64,000 bases of DNA from Poecilobothrus nobilitatus (taxonomy: Eukaryota; Arthropoda; Insecta; Diptera; Dolichopodidae), in assembly GCA_947095535.1 (NCBI GenBank), contig OX352772.1, positions 313,358,018 through 313,422,017 on the forward strand. Direction: 5' to 3'. Positions 13,682 through 27,151 of the stretch are shown here, one piece after another (within the stretch, counting starts at the first letter, position 1; the number at the start of each line of letters is the position of its first letter). The notes beneath the pieces were generated by a model. That model was given only the letters and a program-made list of their open reading frames with translations. It had not been told where the DNA came from and searched no databases. Both the position numbers and the translations under genes were made by a program.

Positions 13682-14557
13682 CTATTGATACTGATAGACC
13701 CCTATTGATATTTGATGTAAAATTAAAATTTTATATTTGTATAGTACCAAAGTGCGATTTATTAGAAATCATTTAATTATTCCAAAAGTAATTATATTTC
13801 GTATTTTAGTTAAATATCACTATATTAATGTCATACTATTTTAATAGAGTCGTTGTAGTAATCACTTCACACCATATTAACAATTAGGTCGGATTTAAGT
13901 CTTTTAGAAATAAATTTGCACAACAAATAAACTAAAAATTCATGTTTGTCTTGTATTTTTTTTGTATAGTACCGTAAGAAGGATGTATTCTTACGGTACT
14001 ATACAACTAAGATGTAGGTCTTATTTCGACCTATTTATTTCTTTATTTATCTGTAAATTTAAAAATGATTACTCTAACTTATTAGTCATTACGTACAATA
14101 ATAAAAGCAGTGTCACTGTGAGAGGCAAGCTGTATAGTATGTACATTTTGTCGTATCGAAAAATATAATAAGACCTTTACAAATGTAGAACTAATACAAA
14201 ACTACAATTTTGTTTTTTTCAATTTTATCCAAGATTTCATTTTTTTTTTTCAATTTTATACAAGATTCCATCGTTTTTATAACATTTAGTGAAAAAAATG
14301 TTTTGAACAGCTAATTTTTTCGTTCATAAATAGCTATGCTAGCTATGCATTATTAAATCTCCAAACTACTGTTCCACGAAAAAAGGTTCTTACAAACAGT
14401 TTTTAAAGCTCTTTTAATGTGTATAATTCTCATTCTGTAATGTAAAGTTGTGCATATTTGGGTAAATATTCCATAACGAAAACTTAAAATGAAAATAGGT
14501 ACAAATAGATATTTTTCCTAAAAAACAATAAAACCATATTAATAATTTATGATTTGT

Positions 14558-15460
14558 TAGCACATTTCCAAAAAATTTTGAAAAAATGTGCTTATTAGTT
14601 TCCCTCTGTCCGGCGGTCGTCCGTGCGATCGTCCGTCTGTCTGTCCGTCTGTTTACAAAACTTCTACACCGTCAAAGATAAAGAAAAAACATTTTAAACA
14701 TGGGTAAGGCTAATAAAAAAAAATGTTGTAGAACAACCTTTTCATGTAGCTTCCTCCATTTCGGAGCTGCAGCCCCTCAAACTTTGAAAACGCCCTATTT
14801 TTAGATTCGCATATCTCATGTTCTACTTAACATTTTTTCAATCTGAAAACGCCGTTCGACTGGAATTATTTATTAGTTTTTACCTTTATAAATCAATTTC
14901 AAAATTATATAGGTTTTTAAATTTAGTATTTAAATATACTGTTATGTGAAAGCTAAATGATTTTTCTATCTTAATAACTCCGCACACGCGGCATTTTTCT
15001 ATCTTAATAACTTCGGAAATTTTAAAGTAAGAAAAAACTTTTAGAATTAGTTGATTTAATTAGTTAGTTGAAAATTTGCTATTTTTAAACACCTGTAACT
15101 TAGGCACCTGTACACATTTTTCTTTAGCAAGACAAAAAAATTAAACCTGTATATATAAACCTGAATATTTGCTATTTGTGAACACCTGTAATTTAGGTAC
15201 TTGTACAAATTTTTCTTTGGCAAGACATGAAAATTAAAGGTTCAGTTATATATTTTTACGTGTGTTAAGGGTTTTTCTTAGTTATATAGGGTTCCAGGCT
15301 TACAGCCTTTCAAAATTGCGAAACAATCGTATTTTCACATTTTTTTCTTATACTTATGAAATTTTTAAATTTTGGTGCGAATCACAATTCTAAACAGTTT
15401 GTATTATCTTTTGGAAATGTGCGCTTTTAAAAACCGTTGGTTTACATTCTGTCTTGTTAA
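14558..15460 (+). mobile_element. Family C element, best-preserved copy
   Basis: It starts TTAGCACATTTCC with a local hairpin to AAATGTGCT, followed by a GTCC/GTCT tract (14612-14650). It ends TTTTGGAAATGTGCGC plus a shared 35-base tail ending GTCTTGTT. Terminal inverted repeats of about 12 bases are visible. A roughly 55-base segment near 14975-15010 is locally duplicated. Confidence 0.7.
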
Positions 15461-16525
15461 ATTTTCTCATCTAATTTTTTTACCTACAACATTCTTAATT
15501 TTCCGTTAAGTTATGACTTTGTTATAATATTTTGTACAATGGCTTCGTTAGTGCATCTAAATTCTAAAGGATATTACTTCACACTATGTTTATTGTAATA
15601 TTATTTGGCTTGGAATGCGTGTATTTTAAAAATTTCACAATACAAAAGGTGTCATTTGAAAAAAGTGTTATTTAATCCTAATGTTATGTAACATTCGAGT
15701 ATCTATTCAAATGACAAAATTTCATTTTACGGATCGTTTTGAAAACCATTTGTATTGTCAAATGTCATATGATAATGATTAAAAATAAAAAAAAATATAT
15801 AAATATTCAATTTTATTATTTAATTTATATTATAAAATATTTAAAATCTTTTTTTTATTCCAAATACATTTCAAAAAGTCATATGATATAGAAGTCATAT
15901 AGTTTGAAGTATAACCTTAAACAACTATATATTAATGAATTTTTTATACCGTTTAAAAAAACTTTCCCATTATAACTGTTTTTTGTTTGATTTTAGAGTT
16001 TAATTGTCATTCTTCTTTCTTCTTTTCTTCTTTCTTCTAACATTTGATAGCATATTTTGATTAATTTTTTATCTTTTATTTGGAATCAATAAAATATATA
16101 TATCTATCTAAATCTAATAAATATCTATCTAATATGTACATATGGATATCTATATAATGTGTAATATGTACATCCCATAATATCAAATATTTGAGAAAAT
16201 TTTAAGTTTAATAAGAAGTAATTATTTATTAAATCTTTAATTTTCCACAAAAAAAAAAAAAAACTTATAATTTTGTATTTTTGAGTTCTTCAATTTTTGC
16301 TATTTGAATTTTTATTCTTGTTATAATGAAACTTTTACAAAGGTAAACAAATATCTGCTTTTTGAAAATATCATTTCCACTGAAATTTTATTTATAAAAA
16401 GTACGATTTCCTTCCATGGAATTGTACGATAATAATAAAAATACTGAACCACACATTTTTTTTTAAATATTCTTCAAAGAAAAATGTAACTTGAATGGAT
16501 ATTATTAATAATAATTTTTACAAAA

Positions 16526-19022
16526 AACGAGGAAGAATACAGTTGCCTTTGTCAACTCTTAGATACCCGTACGAACCGTTAGTATGTTCACAGCCTGTCA
16601 CTCTGCTTACAATTTTATTTTTTTAATATTTTAGTATTTTAAAATAATTTGGGTGAATTTTATAATTTCTAGAACTATGGGTTGTACATATATTCAAACT
16701 ATATGTTTATACATTCTTCAAAAGCAGATTCTAACCTTCCACATATCGATTATCAATCCAAAACTTTTTCAAATATTCTATAGTACCATTCAATAATAAG
16801 CGGTAAATGTACCTACATATATTAAATTTACTTAGTACAAAATAGTAAATAAAATTTTAAAAATTATATTATATTAATGCGCACATAGTATATTTACATT
16901 GTAATAAGTATATCGCCATATTTTGCAATATTTCTTTAGAAATATTTCCATTCATAGAATAATTTCTTATAAGTACAATAAAATACATACATGTATGTAA
17001 ATACGGCGCTATATAAATACTTCTATACTCTTATCATTCATTCATCAGTGATATACACGATATGTAAATCAACTTGTTATTATATTAGTATGTATGTATA
17101 TCAATATCATATAAATAAAAATTCTTCAAGCAGCCGTTATGTTGTTTATTTATTTACATTTTTTTGTACTATGTATATATGTATATACATAGTACAATTT
17201 GTATATATCCTCAACAATTTCAAATTATCGAGTAAAACAAAATGCAAAAAATTCGTTAAAGAAATTTGTGAGCAAATTTGAAAAAACCAAGTAACACTTT
17301 CGTCAATTATAAAGTAACCCTATATTATTAAAAAAAGTTGTTAACAGAAATAAAAGTATAATGTTGAAGCTTTAATTTTTGTGTATTACTTCAAAAAAAT
17401 TTTAACAGGTGTTCAAGTTACAGGTGTTTAAAAATAGGAAATTTTCAGTTTTTGACCCCTTACAGCTCCTAAACGGGGGGTGATACAAAAAAAAATTCTG
17501 AAATGACTCATACTTATTTTTAAAGATCTAACTTCTGTCAAAATTTCAACTTTAACAACTTTAACAACTTTTCCAACTTTAACCGTTTAGAAGATAGACG
17601 GGTTAAAGGATTTTGCAAAATTTTAGTTTCGCATAACGGTAAATTAAGACACCGTATGCCACAACTATATATTTATTGTACATATACTTTTAAAGCTAAT
17701 AAAAGCAGTAATCATTTGGCGTTTTCAAAATGAAGATTTACTTTATACAACTTGTGCTATAACAATTTAAATAAAGAGCTTTTTTGAACTTTTGTGGAGC
17801 TGTAGTTCCGTAACGGGTGGGGCTACAAAAAAAAGTTATTAAAAACAAAATTAATATTTTTGTGAGATCTATCAGGAGTTAAAATTTCATAGCTCTATTT
17901 CAAAAAAAATGTGGGGATCTAAAAGTCAGGTGCTCGAGAGCTACCCTAAGTTTTGGTCCAACCTCAACCAAAAAAATAAGGAACCTACAAATTACTCCCA
18001 GAATATTTTGTGTAAATTTCAAGATTCTAGCTTTCTTAGTTTTTGAGTTAGCGTGCTGACGGACGGACGGACGGACGGACGGACGGACATGGCTCAAACG
18101 TCTTAGATTTTTTTTCTGATCCGATCCATACCTTTGAAGGTATATCTAGCTCGCTTATTTCGAGGTGTTACAAACGGAGGAGTAATTTTATTATACCCGA
18201 TCCTGTCGTACGGGTATAAAAAGTTGTTAACAGAAATATGAGTATAATGTTGAAGCTTTAATTTTTATGTATTACTTCAAAAAAATTTTAACAGGTGTTT
18301 AAAAATAGGAAATTTTCAGTTTTTTGCCCCTTACAGCTCCTAAACGGGGGGTGACACAAAAAAAATTTCTGAAATGACTCATACTTATTTTCAAAGATCT
18401 AACTCGGTGTCTTAATTTACCGTTATGCGAAACTAAAATTTTGCAAAATCCTTTAACCCTTCTATCTTCGTAACGATTTAAGTTGGAAACTTTGACTTTG
18501 AAATTTTGACAGAAGTTAGATCTTTGAAAATAAGTATGAGTTATTTCAGAATTTTTTTTTGTATCACCCTCCGTTTAGGAGCTGTAAGGGGTCAAAAACT
18601 GAAAATTCCCTTTTTTTAAACACCTGTAACTTGAACACCTGTTAAAAATTTTTTGAAGTAATACATAAAAATTAAAGCTTCAACATTATACTCTTATTTC
18701 TGTTAACAACTTTTTTTAATAATATAGGGTTACTTTATAATTGACGAAAGTGTTACGTGATTTTTGTAAATTTTCTAACAAATTTCTTTAAAACGAATTT
18801 TTTGCATTTTGTTTTACTCGATAATTTGAAATTGTTGAGGATATAATGCATAGTACAAAAAAATGTAAATAAATAAACAACATAACGGCTGCTTGAAGAA
18901 TTTTTATTTATATGACATTGATATACATACATACTTATATAATATCATGTTTATTTACACATCGTATATGTCACTGATGAATGAATGGTAAGAGTATAGA
19001 TCTATATTATATAGCGCCGATT
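16526..19022 (+). mobile_element. Family B element arranged as an inverted dimer
   Basis: A nearly complete plus copy (16526-18219) starts AACGAGGAAGAATACAG with GATACCCGTACGAACCG. It ends in a six-unit GGAC tract (18059-18087) and a nine-pair terminal hairpin, TTATACCCG...CGGGTATAA (18190-18219). A short second plus piece (18220 to about 18415) and then a minus copy (about 18405-19022) follow, so 17000-17640 and 18405-19022 form a long inverted repeat. The minus copy stops before reaching its outer end. Confidence 0.75.
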
Positions 19023-19560
19023 TTAAAGATTGCAGTAACAAAAGTTGGTAATTAAGATTTAGTTTTATGGTAAAAATTTTCGATGAAATTTATTGGAGAT
19101 GCAAACCATAGCAATTCTCATATTTCTGGAATTAAGATTACAGTTTACTCAAAATGCATAAAAAGAAGGAATGATAAAAATTAAATTAGGTTTTTTTTTT
19201 AAATTCCCAATAAAAATTATAATAATAAAAGAAAAAAAAAAATTTCCTTTTTTATTTTCTAAATTATGACAATTAAATAATATAATAAAAATTAATTTTA
19301 ATTAGATATTTTCACTACTTCGAAAATTTACTATCACATTTATAATGATATCTGGGAATCAATTCAATAAAATTAAATAAAATCTTCTAAAAAATATTTA
19401 AGTAGTACGTATATAGACAAGTGAATGTGGTATGTGAAATTTTTTAAAAACTGTTAAACCTCCTAAACTTTAAACTTTTTCTAAAACTTAAAAAAATATT
19501 TGATCTAGAATTCGGAAATTATTATCATTTAATTTTTATGTAAATGTCAGTTTTGTAATT

Positions 19561-20409
19561 AAAATGAGGAAAACTGCAGTAGAGTAGACTGTGTCAACTC
19601 TGGGATGCCCGTATGAACGTAAATATGCTGTTTCCATAAAACTTAATTTCAAATCTTTTAGTACAGATATATATATTTATGTACATTTCGGAGTTGTATG
19701 ACAGTTAATTGAACCTGTCGCACCAGCATAACCAAATTTTACAGAAGTTGTTGCCATAAAACTTGATAATCATTTGTAAGATTTTAGACGCCTAGCTTCA
19801 GCAAGTTCCAAGATATGTGCGAAGCCTGAACCGGCTGCTCTAGACCAACCAAATTTTACAAAAATTATTGGCATGTAAATCGACACCTCTTCATCAAATT
19901 TCAGATACCTATTATAGCTGCAATAGGCACTGAATTATTTTCATTTAAAAATAGAAGTTGTATGGCAGCTATCTAAACCTATTGCACCAGCACAACCAAA
20001 TTTTACAGAAGTTGTTGCCATAAACTTGATAATCATTTGTGAAACTTCAGACGCCTAACTTCATTAAGTTCCAAGAGGTGCAAGAAGCCTGAGGCGACTA
20101 CTCTAGACCAGCCAAAGTTTACAAAAATTTTTGGCATGTAACTTGATACTTCTTCACAAAATTGCAGATACCCAGCTTGTAAATTGTATGTCATCTACTC
20201 GAAGCCGGCGGCCGAAAAAGCTGGTTTTAAATAGCGAAACTAACAATTTTTTAGGTGTCACAAACTTATTTGCAAATTTATTATACCCTTGAACATAGTT
20301 CATACGGGTATAAAGACGATTAAGTTTTATGAAAACAGCATATATAATATTATTATGTTCTTGTGTGTATCTCAAATTTAACACTGTCACCTCTACACTT
20401 CCTCGTTTT
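19561..20409 (+). mobile_element. Family A element with an inverted copy of its 5' end at the 3' side
   Basis: The left end has GAGTAGACTGTGTCAACTC and GATGCCCGTATGAACG. The A-type tail with its terminal hairpin is at about 20270-20312. It is followed by an inverted copy of the first 85 or so bases ending in CTTCCTCGTTTT at 20409. The outside ends therefore form a long imperfect terminal inverted repeat. The interior repeats motifs such as CCAAATTTTACAGAAGTTGT several times. Confidence 0.72.
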
Positions 20410-20815
20410 AAATTAAAATAAAAATTAAAGGAAATTATTTTTGTTTTTTTTTTGTTTTACCTATTTACTTGTAATGTTAATTATCCTTCAAACTTAGACC
20501 CTGCAGAATATTTCAACTTAAATATTTGTATCTAAATTTTAATTTTAATTTTTTTTTTTTAAATTCAAGCAATATTATATTTATTTAGAAAATATATTTA
20601 TTTTAAAAATCAAAATCATTTGTTCATGATATTTTATTTCTAAAAATACCATTTTTTTTTTTATTTTCATGCAATTTGATTCTGCAAAATGAATATCTCA
20701 GATACATACAGTTATTTACTTGTATTGCCATAGATATGCATTTTAATTATGAATATGAACACAAAATTAATGAAAATCAATATGAAACAAAAGGAAAATT
20801 TAAAAAGAAAAGTGT

Positions 20816-20886
20816 TTAAAACTTTAAGTTAAACTGTTTTTCTTTTTTTGTTTTCACATTATTGAGTAAATCTCCAGGGAGTTTAT
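20816..20886 (-). CDS. Candidate terminal coding exon on the minus strand
   Basis: A minus-strand acceptor (TTTTTATTTACAG) is followed by two bases and then 22 sense codons beginning KLPGDLLNNVKTKKEKQ and a TAA at 20818-20816. The start of the exon is richer in GC than its surroundings. It could be the last exon of the transcript suggested by the candidate exon at 25954-26082, but their phases (0 versus 1) do not join directly, so at least one exon would be missing between them. A chance open frame is quite possible. Confidence 0.17.
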
Positions 20887-22260
20887 CTGTAAATAAAAAT
20901 AATTTAAATAAAAAATAAAACAAAAATTACAAAGTTTTTGTTGTCAGTATGTTTCTTTTTTTACTTTCTTTCATATTCAGTATAAAAAAAGAATGGAAAT
21001 TGTTCAAAACTTAGATATGAAAAATTTTGGAAAACTTAAGGTTTTTACCATTCTTCAACACTTTTCATAGATTCTTAGATCGTGAAGTCGTGAAGATCGT
21101 GACTTTTGAAGAGTTTAAAAATGTGTACAATCAAATGTGAAATGAATATATGAACACAACGTTTCGAAGATAAAGAATTTCGGCAAAACATATGGTTTAT
21201 ATTAATAATATTTCTGTCAAATTTTTGGCAGGTCCAACAATCTATTATGATTTACTATAACTCCTAAAATTCATTTTTTCTAACAGAAAAAAATATTAAA
21301 ATTATTTTAGTAAAAAAAATCAAATGCTTTGGCATGTATTCAAAATAAATTCGAAATCAATCCTTGCCATAAAAATATTACTTGTTGAATATGTACGAGA
21401 AAAGTTAAGATAAGTGTACTTTCAGTTTATTTTGATTAATAGTTTTGTTGAATAATTTTTTATAGAAATGTATTTTGATAAGTGATGAAGTACAATGTAT
21501 CAACTCAACATTATAAAATTAAATTATGGTACCCATAAGAGTTTTAAATGTAATTTGTCTTTAAAAAAATGTCCACTTTACTTAAAGGGATACAGAAAGA
21601 AAAATAGAATATTTCTAACCCAAGAATTCAAATAATAGAACTGAAGGACTTTAAATCTTCAAATAGAATGCCGTTGAGATTGAAAACCCAACAGTTCATT
21701 AAATATGAACACTAACAAATCGTTTCTTTTGAATCTTTTATATATATTTTAGGAATAAGTTAATAGAACCATTCTTCATACGAACCATTTACATTCTTTA
21801 TTTTAAAGAAGATTTTTAATTTACCAAAACTTTAAGTTGAATTTTATAGTCTTCTATGAGAGCCGCTATTACTACTGATAATATTATAGTAATAGACGTT
21901 ACTGCACTTATAATTAAATAAAGCAAATCATTAAATGATTATTTTATTACTATTATAAGGAAATCAACAGGACATTCCTATTTGGTCATACTTATAGCAC
22001 TTTTATAATTCTAACCTGTTATAGATATCTTCTATGACATATTTTGTTGATGTCTTCTTATAAAATTTGTTGTTAGAGTTCTAATTCAATAAAAAATGTA
22101 TGTATGTATATTCAAACCACAAGTTTAAACATTCTTCAAAAGCAGATTCTAGTCTTAAATCTAACGATTATCGATTCAAAACTTTTCCAAATATGCTATT
22201 AGGTACCATTTGTTACTAAGCGGCAAATGTACATAATTAATGTATACTAAACTTACTAGA
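20887..22260. other. No gene identified
   Basis: AT-rich DNA. Bases 22110-22215 resemble part of family B (TTCAAAAGCAGATTCTA, GTACCATT), so a small B fragment probably abuts the composite at 22261. Confidence 0.45.
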
Positions 22261-25098
22261 AAAGAGGAAGAATACAGTTGACTTTGTCAACTCTTAGATA
22301 CCCGTACGAACCGTTAGTATGTTCACAGCCTGTCACTCTGCTTACAATATTATTTTTTTAATATTTTAGTATTTTAAAATAATTTGGGTGAAATTTATAA
22401 TTTCTAGAACTATGGGTTGTACATATATTCAAACTATATGTTTATATGTACATTCTTCAAAAGCAGATTCTAACCTTCCACATAACGATTATCAATCCAA
22501 AACTTTTTCAAATATTCTATAGTATCATGTAATACTAAGCGGTAAATGTATATTAAATTTACTAAGTACAAAACAGTAAATATAATTTTAAATATTATAT
22601 TATATTATATTTAAATATTCCATTGACAGAATAATTTCTTATAAGTACAATATATATGTATGTAAATACGACTCTATATAATATACATATATACTCTTAT
22701 CATTCATTCACTAGTGACATATACGATATGTAAATAAACATGATATTATATAAGTATGTATATATATCAATATCATATAAATAAAAATTCTTCAAGCAAC
22801 CGTTATGTTGTTTATTTATTTACATTTTTTTGTACTATGCATTATATCCTCAACAATTTCAAATTATCGAGTAAAACAAAATGCAAAAAATTTGTTGAAG
22901 AAATTTGTTAGAAAATTTGAAAAAATCAAGTAACACTTTCGTCAATTATAAAGTAACCCTATATTATTAATAAAAAAAGTTGTTAACAGAAATAAGAGTA
23001 TAATATTGAAGCTTTAATTTTTGTGTATTACTTCAAAAAAATAATGGTGTTCTAACAGGTGTTCAAGTTACAGGTGTTTAAAAATTGGAAATTTTCAGTT
23101 TTTGACCCCTTACAGCTCAAATTTCTGAAATGACTCATACTTATTTTCAAAGATCTAACTTCTGTCAAAATTTCAAGTTTTCAACTCAAACCGTTTAGAA
23201 GATAGAAGGGTTAAAGGATTTTGCAAAATTTTAGTTTCGCATAACGGTAAATTAAGACACCGTATGCCACAAAAATATATTTATTGTATATATACTTTTA
23301 AAGTTAATAAAAGTAGTAATCGTTTGGCGTTTTCAAAATGAAGATATACCTTATACAACTTGTACTATAACAATTTAAATATAGAGCTTTTTTGAACTTT
23401 TGGGGAGCTGTAGCTCCATAACGGGTGGGGATACAAAAAAAAGTTATTAAAAATAAAATTAATATTTTTGTGACATCTATCAGCAGTTAAAATTTCATAG
23501 CTCTATTGCAAAAAAAATGTGGGGATCTAAAAGTTAGGTGTTCGAGAGCTACCCTAAAGCTTGGTCCAAACTCAACCAAAAAAAATAGGGAATTTCATTC
23601 ATAGAATAATTTCTTAAACTATAATAAAACACGTATAGAATACGCTACTATATACAAACATATACATATTATGTATACACTAGTATATCTATATGTACTC
23701 TTACTATTACATCATTTGTTCATCAGGGACATATGATATTATATAAGTATATATTACTTATATAAATATGATATTATATAAGTATGCATATCAAGATCAT
23801 ATAAATAAAAATTCTCCTTAACCATTTACAACTGCTAAACGGGGAGCGATACAAAAATATTTTCTGAAGTGACTCATACTTATTTTCAAATATATAACCT
23901 CTCTCAAAATTTCAAGGTTAAAAGAATTTCAAGGGTTAAAGAATTTTGCAATAATTTAGTTTCGCATAACGGTAAATTAAGACATCGTATGGCAAAATTA
24001 TATATTTATTACATGTATGTATGTATGTACGTATGCATACATATATTATGTATATTTGTAAAGCTCACAAAAGTAGTTATCGTTTAGCATTTTCAAATTG
24101 AAGATATGTATATACCTGATAGAGGTTGTGTTAAAAAATTTTAAATATAGAGTTTTTTCGAACTTTGAAGGACTGTAGATCCGTAACGGATGGGGCTACA
24201 GAAAAAAGTTGTACAGTAATTATTAAAGCTCCAACATTATACTTTAATTTTTGTTAGCAACTTTTCTTAATAATATAGAGTTCCCTTAAAATTGACGAAA
24301 CTGTGACTTTATTTTTCTAGCAAATTTTTGAATAATTTTTTTTTTTTACTCAATAATTTAAAATTGTTGAGGACGATGATGCGTAGTACAAAAAATTAAA
24401 TAAATAAAAAATATAACGGTTTCTTGAAGAATTTATATTTATAATATGATATTGGTATACATACTTATATATCATGTTTATTCACATATCGTATACCTGT
24501 GTCACTAATGAATGAATGATGAATAGTGATATTCATATTCATATATATATATAGAGCGACATATGTATGTATTTTGTTGTATTTATAAATATTTCCATGA
24601 ATGAAATATTTTTAAAGAAATAACGCAATATAGGTACATGGCGATAATAATATATACATATATATATGAATATATATGCATATTAACATACATACATATA
24701 CATATAAGATTTTTTGTAGTTAAGTTTTAGTATAAATTATTAATATACATTTGCCGCTTAGTATTAAATAGCAGTTAGCACTATAGGTACCTATATACAT
24801 ATATCATATTTGGAAAAATTTTGGATTAATAATCGTTAAGAAGAATGTATAAACATATTATATGTAGGTAGTTTGAATATACATACATATGTACAAACAT
24901 AGTTCTAGAAATTAGTTCTAGAATCTACATAGTTCTAGAAATTATAAAATCACCCAAAGTATTTTAAAATAGGTAGGTAGTTACCTACTGAAAAATTAAA
25001 AAAATTATATTATAATCAGAGTGACAGACTATGAACATAATAATGGGTTCGTACGGATATCTAAAAATCACAATGGTAACTGTATTCTTCCTCGTTTC
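22261..25098 (+). mobile_element. Family B composite element, 2.8 kb, with long terminal inverted repeats
   Basis: Three family B segments lie end to end: plus (22261 to about 23594), plus (about 23595-24220, internally diverged) and minus (about 24221-25098). The outer ends are mirror images (GAGGAAGAATACAG at left, CTGTATTCTTCCTCG at right), so the whole could behave as one inverted-repeat element. Only short chance frames occur. Confidence 0.75.
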
Positions 25099-25137
25099 TA
25101 AATTAATTAATTAAATAATTTTAAGAAAAATTACTAG

Positions 25138-25230
25138 TTTTGGTGCAAATCATTCTAAACTAGGTTATATTATCTTTTGGAAAATGTGCGCCTTTAAAAA
25201 GCGTTAATTTTTATTCTACCTTCTTAAAAT
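25138..25230 (+). mobile_element. Family C 3'-end fragment next to the family B composite
   Basis: Only the last 90 bases are present, including ATCTTTTGGAAAATGTGCGC and the shared tail. Confidence 0.55.
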
Positions 25231-25953
25231 ATTTTTTTAATGTCTATAACAAGTAAATTGCCTCTTTATTTATTAAAAAGAAAATATTTTCTTCGAATTT
25301 ATAGATAAAATGTTAAACTACTATACATTTAAAGTCCTTTTAAAGAAATTCGTTAAAATTTCTCATTTAAATAATTATTGGTTACATAAATCTTAAAGCT
25401 ATAAAAACGAATATAAATGTACAAAATATATGAATAATAATATTAAAATATATATATATATATATTATGTATGTATATATATATAACGAAAGATATTAAA
25501 TTATGATTAATCAAACACTTTACTTTAATAAATTAACAAGTTTTTAAGATTTGAACGTATAATTTATTTGAAACCATAATTAATTATTTGAATTATATTA
25601 TTTAAAACAAAAAAATGGAGTAGAAACTTACTAATAAATACAGTTATACAATTGAAAGAGGTGTTAAAACTTTTATAACTATATGGATAATCGGCCAAAA
25701 AACTAAAAGTGAAAAATGATCATAAAAAAAGGTTTCCATAAAATTAGACAACCTAGACATTAATTTCCGGAATTTTTTTTTACCAATTTTTTGAGTAAAT
25801 TTTAATCACGAAATAAGGCCCAAAAAAAATTTTTTTTGTATGGTTCAGTTAAATAAACATTTTTATAGAATTGTTTTTTATATGTATAGAAATATTTTTA
25901 AAATCAAATTTTTTCATTTAAGTAAAAAAATTAGAATTAAGAATATAACGTAC

Positions 25954-26082
25954 CTTTTTTCCAGAATATATAGGTAATATGAAGCCCATCATCGTCTCAT
26001 TCAAATGATCCGTGGGACTATTGGCAACGCTCGGTGCAGTTTTTTTTTCAATATTCCTATAATACACTTTGAACATTTGCAT
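25954..26082 (-). CDS. Candidate single coding exon on the minus strand
   Basis: This is an island of higher GC and higher complexity in otherwise AT-rich DNA. Read on the minus strand from ATG at 26082 it gives 43 open codons, including TAPSVANSPTDHLNET followed by MMGFILPIYSGKK. It ends exactly at a good donor, AAG followed by GTACGT. The frame stays open a further 60 bases upstream, but no AG acceptor precedes it before a stop, which favours a first coding exon. The MGFILPIY motif faintly recalls the membrane segment of RIC-3 acetylcholine-receptor chaperones, but that is only an impression. The next exon (lower coordinates) was not identified. Family B DNA fills 22261-25098. Confidence 0.33.
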
Positions 26083-26949
26083 ATCAGAGTCCGGACAGAA
26101 AATTAAAATTTCAATGGATTGATTAGTGGGAGTTTATGAAATGTAAAATGAGATTATAAGTAAGAGATTATGTTACTATGAAAATATTGTAAATAATCAT
26201 CAAATTTCTACATGATTTAAAGGAGTATAGTATAGTTAATCTATAAAGTTAGTTATATCTTTATTTGAATCTTGTATTTTTTATTTTATATCATGAATTG
26301 GTTCATTTTTTTTGTATTTTAAAATTATTCAGTATTTGTCAACGTACTTTCATTATTCCTTTTGGATTTTCCATCATTTAGTTTTAGACGATTTTCTTTT
26401 TTTTTAACTTTTAGGCATTTTAAGTTTGGGCAATTGTGTAGGTAGGTAACATTCACTGTTCGCAACTCGCAGTATGAATAATGAAACTTTAAAACAATAA
26501 GATAATTTTTTATTTAATAAATCATGGATAAAAACGATCTATTATAATGCGCTATATTATATTAAATACAAAATTATAAGTTAATAATGAAATATTATAT
26601 TTTAACACGATGAAAAATTAAAAAGAAAATTACATTTTAATTAAAAATAACCATTAATTATGACAACCGATTGAATACCGTTTAAAACTGCTGTTTTTCA
26701 TTTTATTTATTTCACAATTAACTATATTATGTAGTTTTTACGATATCTATATAATAATTTCTAGGTAGATGTCATTTATATCTGTTTTTTAAATTAATTT
26801 CTCAATATAAACAGTTAATTTTTACCGACCGCGTACATTAATGTATAAGGTATAGGTATTGTTTTCATACTAAAAATTTGTACCTAAGATTTTGGCAAAT
26901 ATGCACTACTCCGATGTGAAGAAGGCTGTACATTTTTTTTTAGCATGAT

Positions 26950-26997
26950 GCCTGTCTGAGTGTGTGTGTGGGTGTGTGTGTGGGTGCGTGTGTGGGT
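26950..26997. repeat. GT-rich microsatellite
   Basis: Alternating GT with GGG interruptions, about 48 bases, lies 55 bases from the hairpin cluster at 27053. The minus-strand frame through it is not a gene. Confidence 0.85.
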
Positions 26998-27052
26998 AAT
27001 GCTGTGGGCACGTGTACAGCTTAAACGACAAAGCGGAATTTTTTGCAATTTT

Positions 27053-27151
27053 TTGATAAGCTTTTTGCAAAAGCTTATCAATCCGAGATATTTACGTCAA
27101 AACCTTAAATATTAAAGGTTTTGACGTAAATATCTCGGATTGATAAGCTTT
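27053..27151. repeat. 37-bp perfect hairpin with an adjoining 13-bp hairpin
   Basis: Bases 27070-27106 and 27115-27151 are exact reverse complements with an 8-base loop. Immediately to the left, TTGATAAGCTTTT (27053-27065) pairs exactly with 27069-27081. The same word therefore occurs three times in alternating orientation. A perfect arm in such an eroded region suggests a recent inverted duplication or a hairpin maintained by function. Confidence 0.85.

Noticed and set aside
17900..18097. Minus-strand frame with repeated RPSV residues
   Set aside because: It is the GGAC tetranucleotide tract and flank of family B read as codons.
26403..26442. Possible 27-base micro-exon between TTTTTTTTTAACTTTTAG and GTAGGT
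   Set aside because: Too short to judge. Splice-like words of this quality arise often in T-rich DNA.
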